A stretch of 30,198 bases of DNA, from assembly GCA_964483545.1 (NCBI GenBank), contig CAZACC010000016.1:1-30198 (forward strand). The letters are read 5' to 3'. The notes under the pieces are model-generated. The model worked only from the letters and a program-made list of their open reading frames with translations, was not told the origin of the DNA and searched no databases. Shown here piece after piece: positions 23,774 to 30,198 of this stretch. Numbering within the stretch: the first letter of the stretch is position 1; each line of letters begins with the position of its first letter. Made by a program: the position numbers and the translations under genes. This DNA is from JAAYYM01 sp964483545 (lineage in GTDB: Bacteria > Bacillota > Clostridia > Lachnospirales > Lachnospiraceae).

Positions 23774-25207
23774 ATGGTATGTCCCAACTGTAATACTGAA
23801 CTTCCCGAGGGTCATTTATACTGTGAAAAATGCGGAACAGAAATTCAAATGGTTCCAATATTTGAACCAGAGGTGGAAGAAAGTATTAATGAGACGTTAT
23901 CAGGGGTTGCCGATATTATTGTGGAAGAAAGTGATCAGTCACAAAATGATGTAAAGCAGGCGAACTCCCATAAAAAAAGACCGACAAAAAAGATCTTGCT
24001 CTATGGTCTGATCGGTCTTTTTGTGGTATCCGCAGTTACGTTAATCTTTATCAAGGCAAGCCAATATTACTCATATGATTATCAATATCAAAAGGCGCAG
24101 GAAAGCTTTCAGGAGAAACGGTTTGAAGAGGCGACCAGATTCATTAAAAGGGCAATTGACATTGATCAAACAAAGCTAGATGCACAGATGCTATTGTCTG
24201 ATATCTACATGCAAAATCATCAATATGATGAGGCTTTGGCAATATTACTGCCATTACTGGATGAAGTGCCTGACAATTTGTCCATTTATGAGCATATTGT
24301 CGCAGTTTATATACAAAAAAATGATGATCATGCGATCAGTCAATTGATTAAATCATGTGATAATGTAGAGATTGCTTCTCAATTTAATCAATATATTTCT
24401 GATCCACCTAAATTCAGCTTAGAAGAAGGAACATACGACCATAAAGAAATTTTGAAGCTGTTGTCTTCGGGTGAAGGAAATATTTATTATACAACCGATG
24501 GAAGCATACCGACATCTGATGGGAAAAAGTATGATACCCCATTGACTCTTGAAGAGGGTGTGAATGTCATTACGGCAGTATTTGTTAATCCAAAAGGAAT
24601 CACAAGTGAGCCAGTCACTCGAACATACCAGATTGAGCTGGTCATACCAGCAGAGCCTGTAGTAACGCCATCTGGAGGCACTTATAGTGAACCAGAGCCG
24701 ATTACTGTCACCACAGAAGATTCAGATAGTGCATTCGTTTATTATACGAACGACGGCTCTGAGCCGACTGAGGAATCCAATCCATACACGATTCCGATTC
24801 CGATGCCGTTGGGAAATAGTCATTATCGATTTATTGCAATCAGCAAAGACGGTACCAAAAGCCTAGAAACAGAAGTGAAATATCAGCTGAATATTGTATC
24901 TCTGATTGATACGACAACAGCAGAGAATGCAGTTGTCATGACTTTGTTCGGAAAGGGTCAGTTATCCGATGTTTCAGGTACTTCCAAGGATGGAAGTACA
25001 AAATATAAATATCATTGTAATGCGGCTGCAAAAGCAGGTAAACGTGTTTATTATTTAGTAGAAGAATTTCAACAAAATGAGGGGGATGAGAAGAGCACAG
25101 GGCGATATTTTGGCGTGGACATCAGAACTGGAGAGCTCTATAATGTAACGATTAATGCAGATACGGGGGCTTATGAATTCTCATTATTTTCAATTCTTTT
25201 TAACTGA
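23774..25207 (+). CDS. Zinc-ribbon/TPR/chitobiase-like membrane protein
   Basis: Function unknown; the architecture is clear. The 477 residues begin with a zinc ribbon (C3, C6, C17, C20), an acidic linker and a basic stretch, then one membrane helix (about 74-95). After it come a TPR-like helical region (about 104-205, with YDEALAILLPLLDE) and two CHB_HEX_C-type beta modules (about 213-290 and 297-372), each with the signature YYT(T/N)DGS. A last segment (about 373-477) resembles none I know. The positive-inside pattern places the zinc ribbon in the cytoplasm and the rest outside. The start is uncertain: the frame opens with GTG at 23762, but MVCPNC at 23774 is the natural zinc-ribbon start. 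Both have weak ribosome binding sites, so it may depend on read-through and coupling from folD, 24 bases upstream. Confidence 0.82.
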   Translation: MVCPNCNTELPEGHLYCEKCGTEIQMVPIFEPEVEESINETLSGVADIIVEESDQSQNDVKQANSHKKRPTKKILLYGLIGLFVVSAVTLIFIKASQYYSYDYQYQKAQESFQEKRFEEATRFIKRAIDIDQTKLDAQMLLSDIYMQNHQYDEALAILLPLLDEVPDNLSIYEHIVAVYIQKNDDHAISQLIKSCDNVEIASQFNQYISDPPKFSLEEGTYDHKEILKLLSSGEGNIYYTTDGSIPTSDGKKYDTPLTLEEGVNVITAVFVNPKGITSEPVTRTYQIELVIPAEPVVTPSGGTYSEPEPITVTTEDSDSAFVYYTNDGSEPTEESNPYTIPIPMPLGNSHYRFIAISKDGTKSLETEVKYQLNIVSLIDTTTAENAVVMTLFGKGQLSDVSGTSKDGSTKYKYHCNAAAKAGKRVYYLVEEFQQNEGDEKSTGRYFGVDIRTGELYNVTINADTGAYEFSLFSILFN

Positions 25208-25215
25208 AAATAGTA

Positions 25216-25244
25216 TTGCCTTTTATACAGCTTTGAATTATGAT
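25216..25244 (+). promoter_or_regulatory. Promoter of the nfnAB operon
   Basis: TTGCCT (25216-25221) and TATGAT (25239-25244) are 17 bases apart in the gap before nfnA. Transcription would start near 25251, about 32 bases before the start codon and ahead of the AAGGAG ribosome binding site. Confidence 0.6.
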
Positions 25245-25282
25245 GATAAATAACGAATAATATGGATTAAGGAGTCATTAAA

Positions 25283-26173
25283 ATGTACAAAATATCAAAA
25301 GCAGAATCACCTGCCGAAAACATATTTGTGATGGATGTAGTAGCACCACGTGTAGCAAAGACATGTCTTCCTGGACAATTTGTGATTGTTAAAATGGATG
25401 AGAAGGGCGAGCGCATACCTTTGACGATTTGCGATTATAGCAGAGAGAAAGGTACAGTTACGATCGTATTTCAGGTAGTTGGTGCGTCAACTGATAAGAT
25501 GTCTTCTTTGAAAGAAGGAGATGCTTTCAGGGATTTCACAGGACCTCTTGGGCAGCCTTCAGAGTTCGTACATGAACCTGTAGAAGAATTAAAGAAAAAG
25601 AAAATTCTCTTTGTAGCAGGCGGAGTCGGAACAGCTCCAGTATATCCTCAGGTGAAATGGCTGCACGAGAATGGAATTGATGCAGATGTAATTGTCGGAG
25701 CTAAAAATCATGAGCTGCTGATCTTAGAAAAAGAGATGGAAGCAGTTGCGGGAAATTTGTATGTTACAACCGATGACGGTTCTTATAAGAGAAAAGGCAT
25801 GGTTACAGAAGTGATCAAGGATCTCGTTCAGAATGAAGGGAAGAAGTATGATGTATGTGTGGCAATCGGTCCTATGATTATGATGAAATTTGTATGTCTA
25901 TTAACAAAAGATTTGAGTATCCCTACAATCGTCAGTATGAATCCTGTCATGGTAGACGGGACAGGTATGTGTGGTGCCTGCAGACTGACAGTAGATGGTG
26001 AGGTTAAATTTGCATGTGTTGACGGTCCTGAATTTGACGGTCACGCAGTTAACTTTGATGAGGCTATGAAACGTCAGCAGCTTTATAAAACACAAGAAGG
26101 AAGAGCCATGCTGAAGCTCAAAGAAGGCGATACACATCACGGCGGATGTGGGAACTGCGGAGGTGATCAATAA
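25283..26173 (+). CDS. nfnA: NADH-dependent ferredoxin:NADP+ oxidoreductase, small FAD subunit
   Basis: NfnA, with NfnB, forms a soluble electron-bifurcating complex that couples ferredoxin and NADH oxidation to NADP+ reduction, or the reverse. The 296 residues show a flavin-binding barrel (with PLTICDYS), an NAD-binding fold (AGGVGTAPVYPQVKWL) and a [2Fe-2S] site with C230, C233 and C245 (GTGMCGACR, ACVDGPEF); D225 just before may be the fourth ligand, as reported in NfnA. The tail adds HHGGCGNCGG. AAGGAG precedes the start. Its stop overlaps the nfnB start by one base (TAATG). The same family includes subunits annotated as sulfide dehydrogenase or dihydroorotate dehydrogenase electron-transfer subunit; the neighbour decides in favour of Nfn. 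Confidence 0.9.
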   Translation: MYKISKAESPAENIFVMDVVAPRVAKTCLPGQFVIVKMDEKGERIPLTICDYSREKGTVTIVFQVVGASTDKMSSLKEGDAFRDFTGPLGQPSEFVHEPVEELKKKKILFVAGGVGTAPVYPQVKWLHENGIDADVIVGAKNHELLILEKEMEAVAGNLYVTTDDGSYKRKGMVTEVIKDLVQNEGKKYDVCVAIGPMIMMKFVCLLTKDLSIPTIVSMNPVMVDGTGMCGACRLTVDGEVKFACVDGPEFDGHAVNFDEAMKRQQLYKTQEGRAMLKLKEGDTHHGGCGNCGGDQ

Positions 26174-27558
26174 TGGATGTATTAAAGAAAGTACCTGTCA
26201 GGGAACAGGATGCTAAAATTAGAGCAACAAATTTTGAAGAGGTGTGCTACGGCTATAATGAAGAAGAAGCACGTGAGGAAGCTACCAGATGCATTAATTG
26301 TAAGAATGCAAAATGTATAGAGGGTTGTCCTGTTTCTATTAATATTCCTGCATTTATACATGAAGTAAAAGAAGGGAATTTTGAAGAAGCAAGCAAAATC
26401 ATTGGAGAATCATCCGCTCTTCCTGCTGTCTGTGGTCGTGTATGTCCTCAGGAGAGTCAGTGTGAGCAAAGATGTATTAGAGGAATCAAGGGTGAGCCTG
26501 TTTCAATCGGAAAGCTTGAAAGATTTGTCGCAGACTGGGCGAGAGAGCATGGAATCAAACCTGAGCTTCCGAAACAGAAGAACGGAAAGAAGGTAGCAGT
26601 AATCGGTTCAGGTCCAGCAGGACTGACCTGTGCAGGAGATCTTGCCAAGCTTGGATACGATGTGACAATCTTTGAGGCTCTACATGAAACGGGAGGAGTA
26701 CTGGTATATGGTATTCCTGAGTTTCGTCTTCCAAAGAGCAAGGTTGTACAGAAAGAGATTGAAAATGTAAAGCATCTCGGTGTCAAGATTGAAACAAACG
26801 TAGTCATTGGAAAATCTACTACCATTGATGAATTATTAAATGAAGAAGGCTTTGAGGCTATCTTTATCGGGTCTGGAGCTGGACTTCCAAAGTTCATGGG
26901 GATTCCTGGTGAAAATGCGAATGGTGTTTTTTCCGCAAATGAATACCTGACCAGAAGTAATCTGATGAAAGCTTTTGATGAGGATTATGATACACCGATT
27001 ATGATCGGCAAAAAAGTTGCTGTAGTCGGTGGCGGAAACGTTGCGATGGATGCTGCAAGAACTGCACTCAGACTCGGAGCTGAAGTGCATGTCGTATATA
27101 GAAGAAGTGAGGATGAACTCCCCGCAAGAGTGGAGGAGGTACACCATGCAAAGGAAGAAGGTATCATATTCAATCTTTTGACGAATCCTACTGAAATCCT
27201 AACGGATGAAAATGGATGGGTTAGAGGAATGAAATGTGTAGAGATGGAACTTGGAGAGTCTGATGCATCTGGAAGAAGACGTCCCGTTGTAAAGGAAGGG
27301 TCAGAATATGAGATGGAGCTTGATACCGTCATTATGTCACTTGGTACATCTCCGAATCCATTGATTTCTTCAACGACAGAGGGGCTTGAGGTTAATAAAT
27401 GGAAATGTATCGTTGCAGATGAAGAGCACGGTAAAACATCTAAAGAGGGTGTCTATGCTGGAGGAGATGCAGTGACAGGAGCTGCCACCGTTATACTGGC
27501 AATGGGGGCGGGTAAAGCCGGTGCAAAAGGAATAGACGAGTATCTTTCAACTCGGTAA
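26173..27558 (+). CDS. nfnB: NADH-dependent ferredoxin:NADP+ oxidoreductase, large subunit (GltD-like)
   Basis: NfnB carries the bifurcating FAD and two [4Fe-4S] clusters and binds NADP(H). The 461 residues begin with a cysteine-rich domain containing C40, C43, C48, C52 and C87, C91, C97, C101, followed by an FAD Rossmann motif GSGPAG (145-150), the segment GGVLVYGIPEFRLPK and an NADP motif GGGNVA (286-291), and end with AGGDAVTGAATVILAMGAG, which closes the FAD site. It belongs to the family of glutamate synthase small subunits, and databases often call it that. No glutamate synthase large subunit is nearby, and the translational coupling to nfnA makes Nfn far more likely. It would supply NADPH for synthesis in a fermentative cell. 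Confidence 0.93.
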   Translation: MDVLKKVPVREQDAKIRATNFEEVCYGYNEEEAREEATRCINCKNAKCIEGCPVSINIPAFIHEVKEGNFEEASKIIGESSALPAVCGRVCPQESQCEQRCIRGIKGEPVSIGKLERFVADWAREHGIKPELPKQKNGKKVAVIGSGPAGLTCAGDLAKLGYDVTIFEALHETGGVLVYGIPEFRLPKSKVVQKEIENVKHLGVKIETNVVIGKSTTIDELLNEEGFEAIFIGSGAGLPKFMGIPGENANGVFSANEYLTRSNLMKAFDEDYDTPIMIGKKVAVVGGGNVAMDAARTALRLGAEVHVVYRRSEDELPARVEEVHHAKEEGIIFNLLTNPTEILTDENGWVRGMKCVEMELGESDASGRRRPVVKEGSEYEMELDTVIMSLGTSPNPLISSTTEGLEVNKWKCIVADEEHGKTSKEGVYAGGDAVTGAATVILAMGAGKAGAKGIDEYLSTR

Positions 27559-27571
27559 AGGGGAAAACACA

Positions 27572-28423
27572 ATGTCATGGTGTCCAAATTGTAAAACAGA
27601 ATACAAGGAAGGAATCACAGTCTGTAGTGACTGTGATGCTGAACTGGTTGAATCGTTAGAGACAGAGGAAAGGTGTTCTATTCTTTTTGGTGAAGAGAAC
27701 CAGATAGAACTGCTGAAGAAATTTCTTGAGTATAATGATATTATGTCATGTGTGATTTCGCAAATACCAGAAGGTGATGCGTATACATACGAACTCAGTG
27801 TTTCAAAGGAAGATGAAGAGCTATCCAAAAGAGCGACTGTTGTATTTTTGCGGGAAATTGAATCAGCAGAAAACACTGCTGACGCAGATAGTTCTATGGA
27901 CAGTCAGAATGAGGAATCTGCAATGCCTGCAGACAAGGCATCACCCAAACGGGCCAAGAGTTTTGTCAAAGCAGAGGAAAAAGCCAATAATTTCAAGTCG
28001 TCAGCATATGCACTGACGATTGTGGGAGCAGTCGGTTTGATTGCTATGATACTTATTATGGTCGGCATTATTCCACTTCATTTTGCTGCAAATGTAAAGA
28101 TCATTGCTTATATTGTGCTAAATTTAATGTTCATAGTCTTTATTATTATGGGAATTCATTCTATGATGACAGCTAAGAAATATGACGGAGAAGCAAATAT
28201 GGAAAACTCCAAAACAGCAGAAATACTGGAATGGTTTGCTGCAACATACAAAGCAGACGCTATTGATCAGTTAACTGAAGGTATGGAGGGTGAAGAAGAA
28301 CTGAACTATTTTAAGAGAACAGAAGTGATGAAGCATCTGATGTTGAAACAGTATCCAGAGCTTGAGGATTCCTATTTGGAGCATTTGATTGATGAGTTAT
28401 ATCAGGGGATATTTGAAACATGA
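27572..28423 (+). CDS. Zinc-ribbon, DUF2007-like membrane protein of unknown function
   Basis: I cannot name a function. The 283 residues contain an N-terminal zinc ribbon (C4, C7, C18, C21; CPNC and CSDC), a segment (about 34-95) that resembles DUF2007-type putative signal-transducing domains (ENQIELLKKFLEYNDI), an acidic then basic linker, two membrane helices (about 145-168 and 174-196) and a charged helical tail (about 200-283). AAAGGGG precedes the start. Its end overlaps the rlmH start (ATGA) and it lies 13 bases after nfnB, so it is in the nfn-rlmH operon. It is the second zinc-ribbon membrane protein in about 5 kb, but apart from the ribbon the two are not alike. Confidence 0.8.
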   Translation: MSWCPNCKTEYKEGITVCSDCDAELVESLETEERCSILFGEENQIELLKKFLEYNDIMSCVISQIPEGDAYTYELSVSKEDEELSKRATVVFLREIESAENTADADSSMDSQNEESAMPADKASPKRAKSFVKAEEKANNFKSSAYALTIVGAVGLIAMILIMVGIIPLHFAANVKIIAYIVLNLMFIVFIIMGIHSMMTAKKYDGEANMENSKTAEILEWFAATYKADAIDQLTEGMEGEEELNYFKRTEVMKHLMLKQYPELEDSYLEHLIDELYQGIFET

Positions 28424-28899
28424 ACATCACCTTAATAACGGTAGGAAAGATCAAGGAAAAGTATTTTACAGATGCCATTTCGGAATATACAAAAAGACTG
28501 TCAAAATATTGTAGGCTGCAGATGTTTGAAGTAGCAGATGAAAAAACTCCAGATAAAAGCAGCCCTATACAGGATGAATTGATCAAAAAGAAGGAAGCTG
28601 AGAGAATTCGTCACTACATACGCGAGGATGCCTATATCATAACGCTTGAAATCAATGGAAATGCTGTGGATTCCGTGGAATTGGCTCACAAAATCGAACA
28701 GACTGGTATTAACGGAATCAGTCATATTATTTTCATAATCGGCGGTTCGATCGGACTGCATCATTCAGTTTCAGATCATGCAGATTTTCACTTAAGTTTC
28801 TCCAAAATGACCTTTCCTCATCAACTGATGAGAGTGATATTATTAGAACAGATTTATCGGAGTTTCCGGATAATCAACGGAGAACCCTATCATAAATAA
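28420..28899 (+). CDS. rlmH: 23S rRNA (pseudouridine-1915-N3)-methyltransferase
   Basis: RlmH uses S-adenosylmethionine to methylate pseudouridine 1915 in helix 69 of 23S rRNA, in the assembled ribosome. The 159 residues match the family length. Landmarks are MNITLITVGKIKEKYF at the start, the knotted SPOUT cofactor-binding part IIFIIGGSIGL, and the C-terminal RVILLEQIYRSFRI...GEPYHK, which is nearly invariant. AGGGGAT precedes the start about ten bases upstream. The start overlaps the end of the zinc-ribbon gene. In many Firmicutes rlmH lies near the origin, but no other origin genes appear here. Confidence 0.97.
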   Translation: MNITLITVGKIKEKYFTDAISEYTKRLSKYCRLQMFEVADEKTPDKSSPIQDELIKKKEAERIRHYIREDAYIITLEINGNAVDSVELAHKIEQTGINGISHIIFIIGGSIGLHHSVSDHADFHLSFSKMTFPHQLMRVILLEQIYRSFRIINGEPYHK

Positions 28900-28924
28900 T
28901 AAATATGATTATATGGAGGATTAA

Positions 28925-30198
28925 ATGCAGATTATAATTGTTGGCTGCGGAAAAGTTGGTATTACCTTGACTGAGCAGCTGGTAAATGAAGGTCATGATA
29001 TCTCTGTCATTGACCTAGACAGTCATGTTGTTTCATCTGTTTCAAATGAATTTGATGTATTAGGAGTGACTGGGAACGGGGCAAGCTATAGTGTACAGTT
29101 AGAAGCAGGTTTGGATGACGCAGACCTGTTAATTGCAGTTGCAGGTTCTGATGAATTAAATCTACTGTGCTGTCTGATTGCCAAAAAGATGGGAAACTGT
29201 AATACGATCGCAAGAGTCCGCAATCCAATCTATAGTAAAGAAATAGAAGTCATTCGTGAGGAAATGGGATTGTCCATGATTATTAATCCTGAACTGGCGG
29301 CTTCTTATGAAATGTCCAGATTACTTCGTGTCCCTTCTGCAAAGAAAATAGATACTTTTGCAAAAGGACGTGTTGAAATTGTAAAAATAGTTCTTTCAGA
29401 AGATTCACCTTTGTGTAATCATTCCATTATGGAATTGTTATCTAAATATAAATATGATGTTCTTGTTTGTGCGGTCGAGCGTGGAGATGAGATTACGATT
29501 CCGAACGGCAGCTTTGTATTGAAGGAAAAAGATATTATATCCGTGGTAGCAAGCCCGAAAAGCTCTTCTCAGTTATTCAAAAAGCTAGGTATCGCAAACA
29601 ATCAGGTGAAGGATGCGATGATTGTCGGAGGCGGAGAAATTACATATTATCTAGCTTCACAGCTTTTGGAAATGGGAATTTCCGTCAAGATTATTGAAAT
29701 GAAGAAGGAACGCTGTGAGAGACTGAGTGCCTTGCTCCCGAAGGCTACAATTATCAATGGAGATGCAATTGATCAGAGCCTTTTACTGGAAGAGGATCTG
29801 TCGCATGCAGAAGCCTTTATTTCTCTGACCAATTTTGATGAAGAAAACATTCTTTTATCGTTATTTGCAAAATCAGTTTCAAATGCAAAAATCATAACAA
29901 AGATTAACAGAATTTCATTTGATACAGTCATTGATTCTCTGGATCTTGGCAGTATCATATATCCGAAGCATGTTACAGCAGAGTATATTGTCAGATATGT
30001 TCGTGCAATGCAGAATTCTATCGGTAGTAATATTGAAACGCTCTACCAGTTGATTGAGGACAAGGTCGAGGCTTTGGAGTTTGTAATCAGAGGAGAATCA
30101 CCAGTAGTAGGAGTGCCTCTTGAAAAATTAAACTTGAAGGATCATCTGCTGTTATGCAGCATCAACCGAAGAGGCAAGATTATTATTCCACGTGGACA
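28925..30198 (+). CDS. trkA: Trk potassium uptake system, peripheral NAD-binding protein (partial)
   Basis: TrkA binds NAD(H) or other nucleotides and gates the potassium transporter TrkH/TrkG at the inner face of the membrane. About 424 codons are present before the window ends; full-length TrkA is about 450 residues, so only the last part is missing. Two RCK-N domains are seen: one starts at residue 1 with GCGKVG, the other near residue 230 with VGGGEITYYLA. Each is followed by an RCK-C domain (the second, about 365 onwards, is cut off). GGAGGA precedes the start. Its partner trkH would be expected just downstream. It follows rlmH by 25 bases with no terminator. Confidence 0.92.
   Translation, partial: MQIIIVGCGKVGITLTEQLVNEGHDISVIDLDSHVVSSVSNEFDVLGVTGNGASYSVQLEAGLDDADLLIAVAGSDELNLLCCLIAKKMGNCNTIARVRNPIYSKEIEVIREEMGLSMIINPELAASYEMSRLLRVPSAKKIDTFAKGRVEIVKIVLSEDSPLCNHSIMELLSKYKYDVLVCAVERGDEITIPNGSFVLKEKDIISVVASPKSSSQLFKKLGIANNQVKDAMIVGGGEITYYLASQLLEMGISVKIIEMKKERCERLSALLPKATIINGDAIDQSLLLEEDLSHAEAFISLTNFDEENILLSLFAKSVSNAKIITKINRISFDTVIDSLDLGSIIYPKHVTAEYIVRYVRAMQNSIGSNIETLYQLIEDKVEALEFVIRGESPVVGVPLEKLNLKDHLLLCSINRRGKIIIPRG

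Noticed and set aside
26457..26897. 146-residue open frame antisense to nfnB
   Set aside because: nfnB is fully supported by its cofactor motifs on the plus strand; the antisense frame has no recognisable domain.
26173..27558. Glutamate synthase small subunit (gltD) as the name for the nfnB gene
   Set aside because: No glutamate synthase large subunit is nearby, while a matching NfnA subunit is translationally coupled to it.
1..30198. CRISPR array, insertion sequence, prophage, tRNA or rRNA genes
   Set aside because: No regularly spaced repeats, transposase or integrase motifs, or RNA gene signatures were seen on either strand.

Overview
This window is a compact stretch of housekeeping chromosome from a low-GC, Gram-positive anaerobe, most likely a member of the Clostridia (family not resolvable from the sequence alone). 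The pointers are AT-rich DNA with strong AGGAGG-type ribosome binding sites, almost all genes on one strand in short overlapping operons, a clostridial-type SerA, an NfnAB-type ferredoxin:NADP+ oxidoreductase, formate-tetrahydrofolate ligase next to folD, and a SpoIIIE/FtsK translocase. There are no rRNA or tRNA genes, CRISPR arrays, transposases or phage genes. No gene-free stretch reaches 300 bases; the longest (11112-11332) is full of regulatory signals.

Layout. (1) 1-4627: end of a branched-chain amino acid operon, leuB-ilvD-ilvB, preceded by a terminator hairpin; no ilvN follows. (2) 4670-6067: membrane-anchored L,D-transpeptidase. (3) 6113-10275: serC-serA (phosphorylated serine pathway), followed by a gene for a secreted, C-terminally anchored surface protein. 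(4) 10294-11111: divergent pair of small genes, an 89-residue unknown protein on the minus strand and a DUF2294/MpsC-like protein on the plus strand, each with a good promoter. (5) 11333-13132: GTP-dependent PEP carboxykinase, with an operator-rich promoter and strong terminators before and after it. (6) 13302-17755: DUF1015 protein, glycogen branching enzyme and MscS channel, translationally coupled or tightly spaced behind one promoter. (7) 17800-21185: uppP and ftsK/spoIIIE. (8) 21221-25207: fhs, folD and a zinc-ribbon/TPR/chitobiase-like membrane protein. (9) 25283-28899: nfnA-nfnB, a zinc-ribbon membrane protein and rlmH. (10) 28925 to the end: trkA, cut by the window edge.

How it fits together. 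Most genes serve amino acid synthesis (Val/Ile/Leu, Ser), one-carbon metabolism fed by serine (fhs, folD), and redox balance between ferredoxin, NADH and NADPH (NfnAB); PEPCK sits at the gluconeogenesis/anaplerosis branch. Envelope functions (L,D-transpeptidase, UppP, MscS, surface proteins) are interspersed. No complete new system is evident. The least explained parts are the DUF1015 protein near the serine genes, the orphan MpsC-like protein next to PEPCK, the SerA variant that appears to lack the usual catalytic glutamate, and two zinc-ribbon membrane proteins flanking nfnAB.
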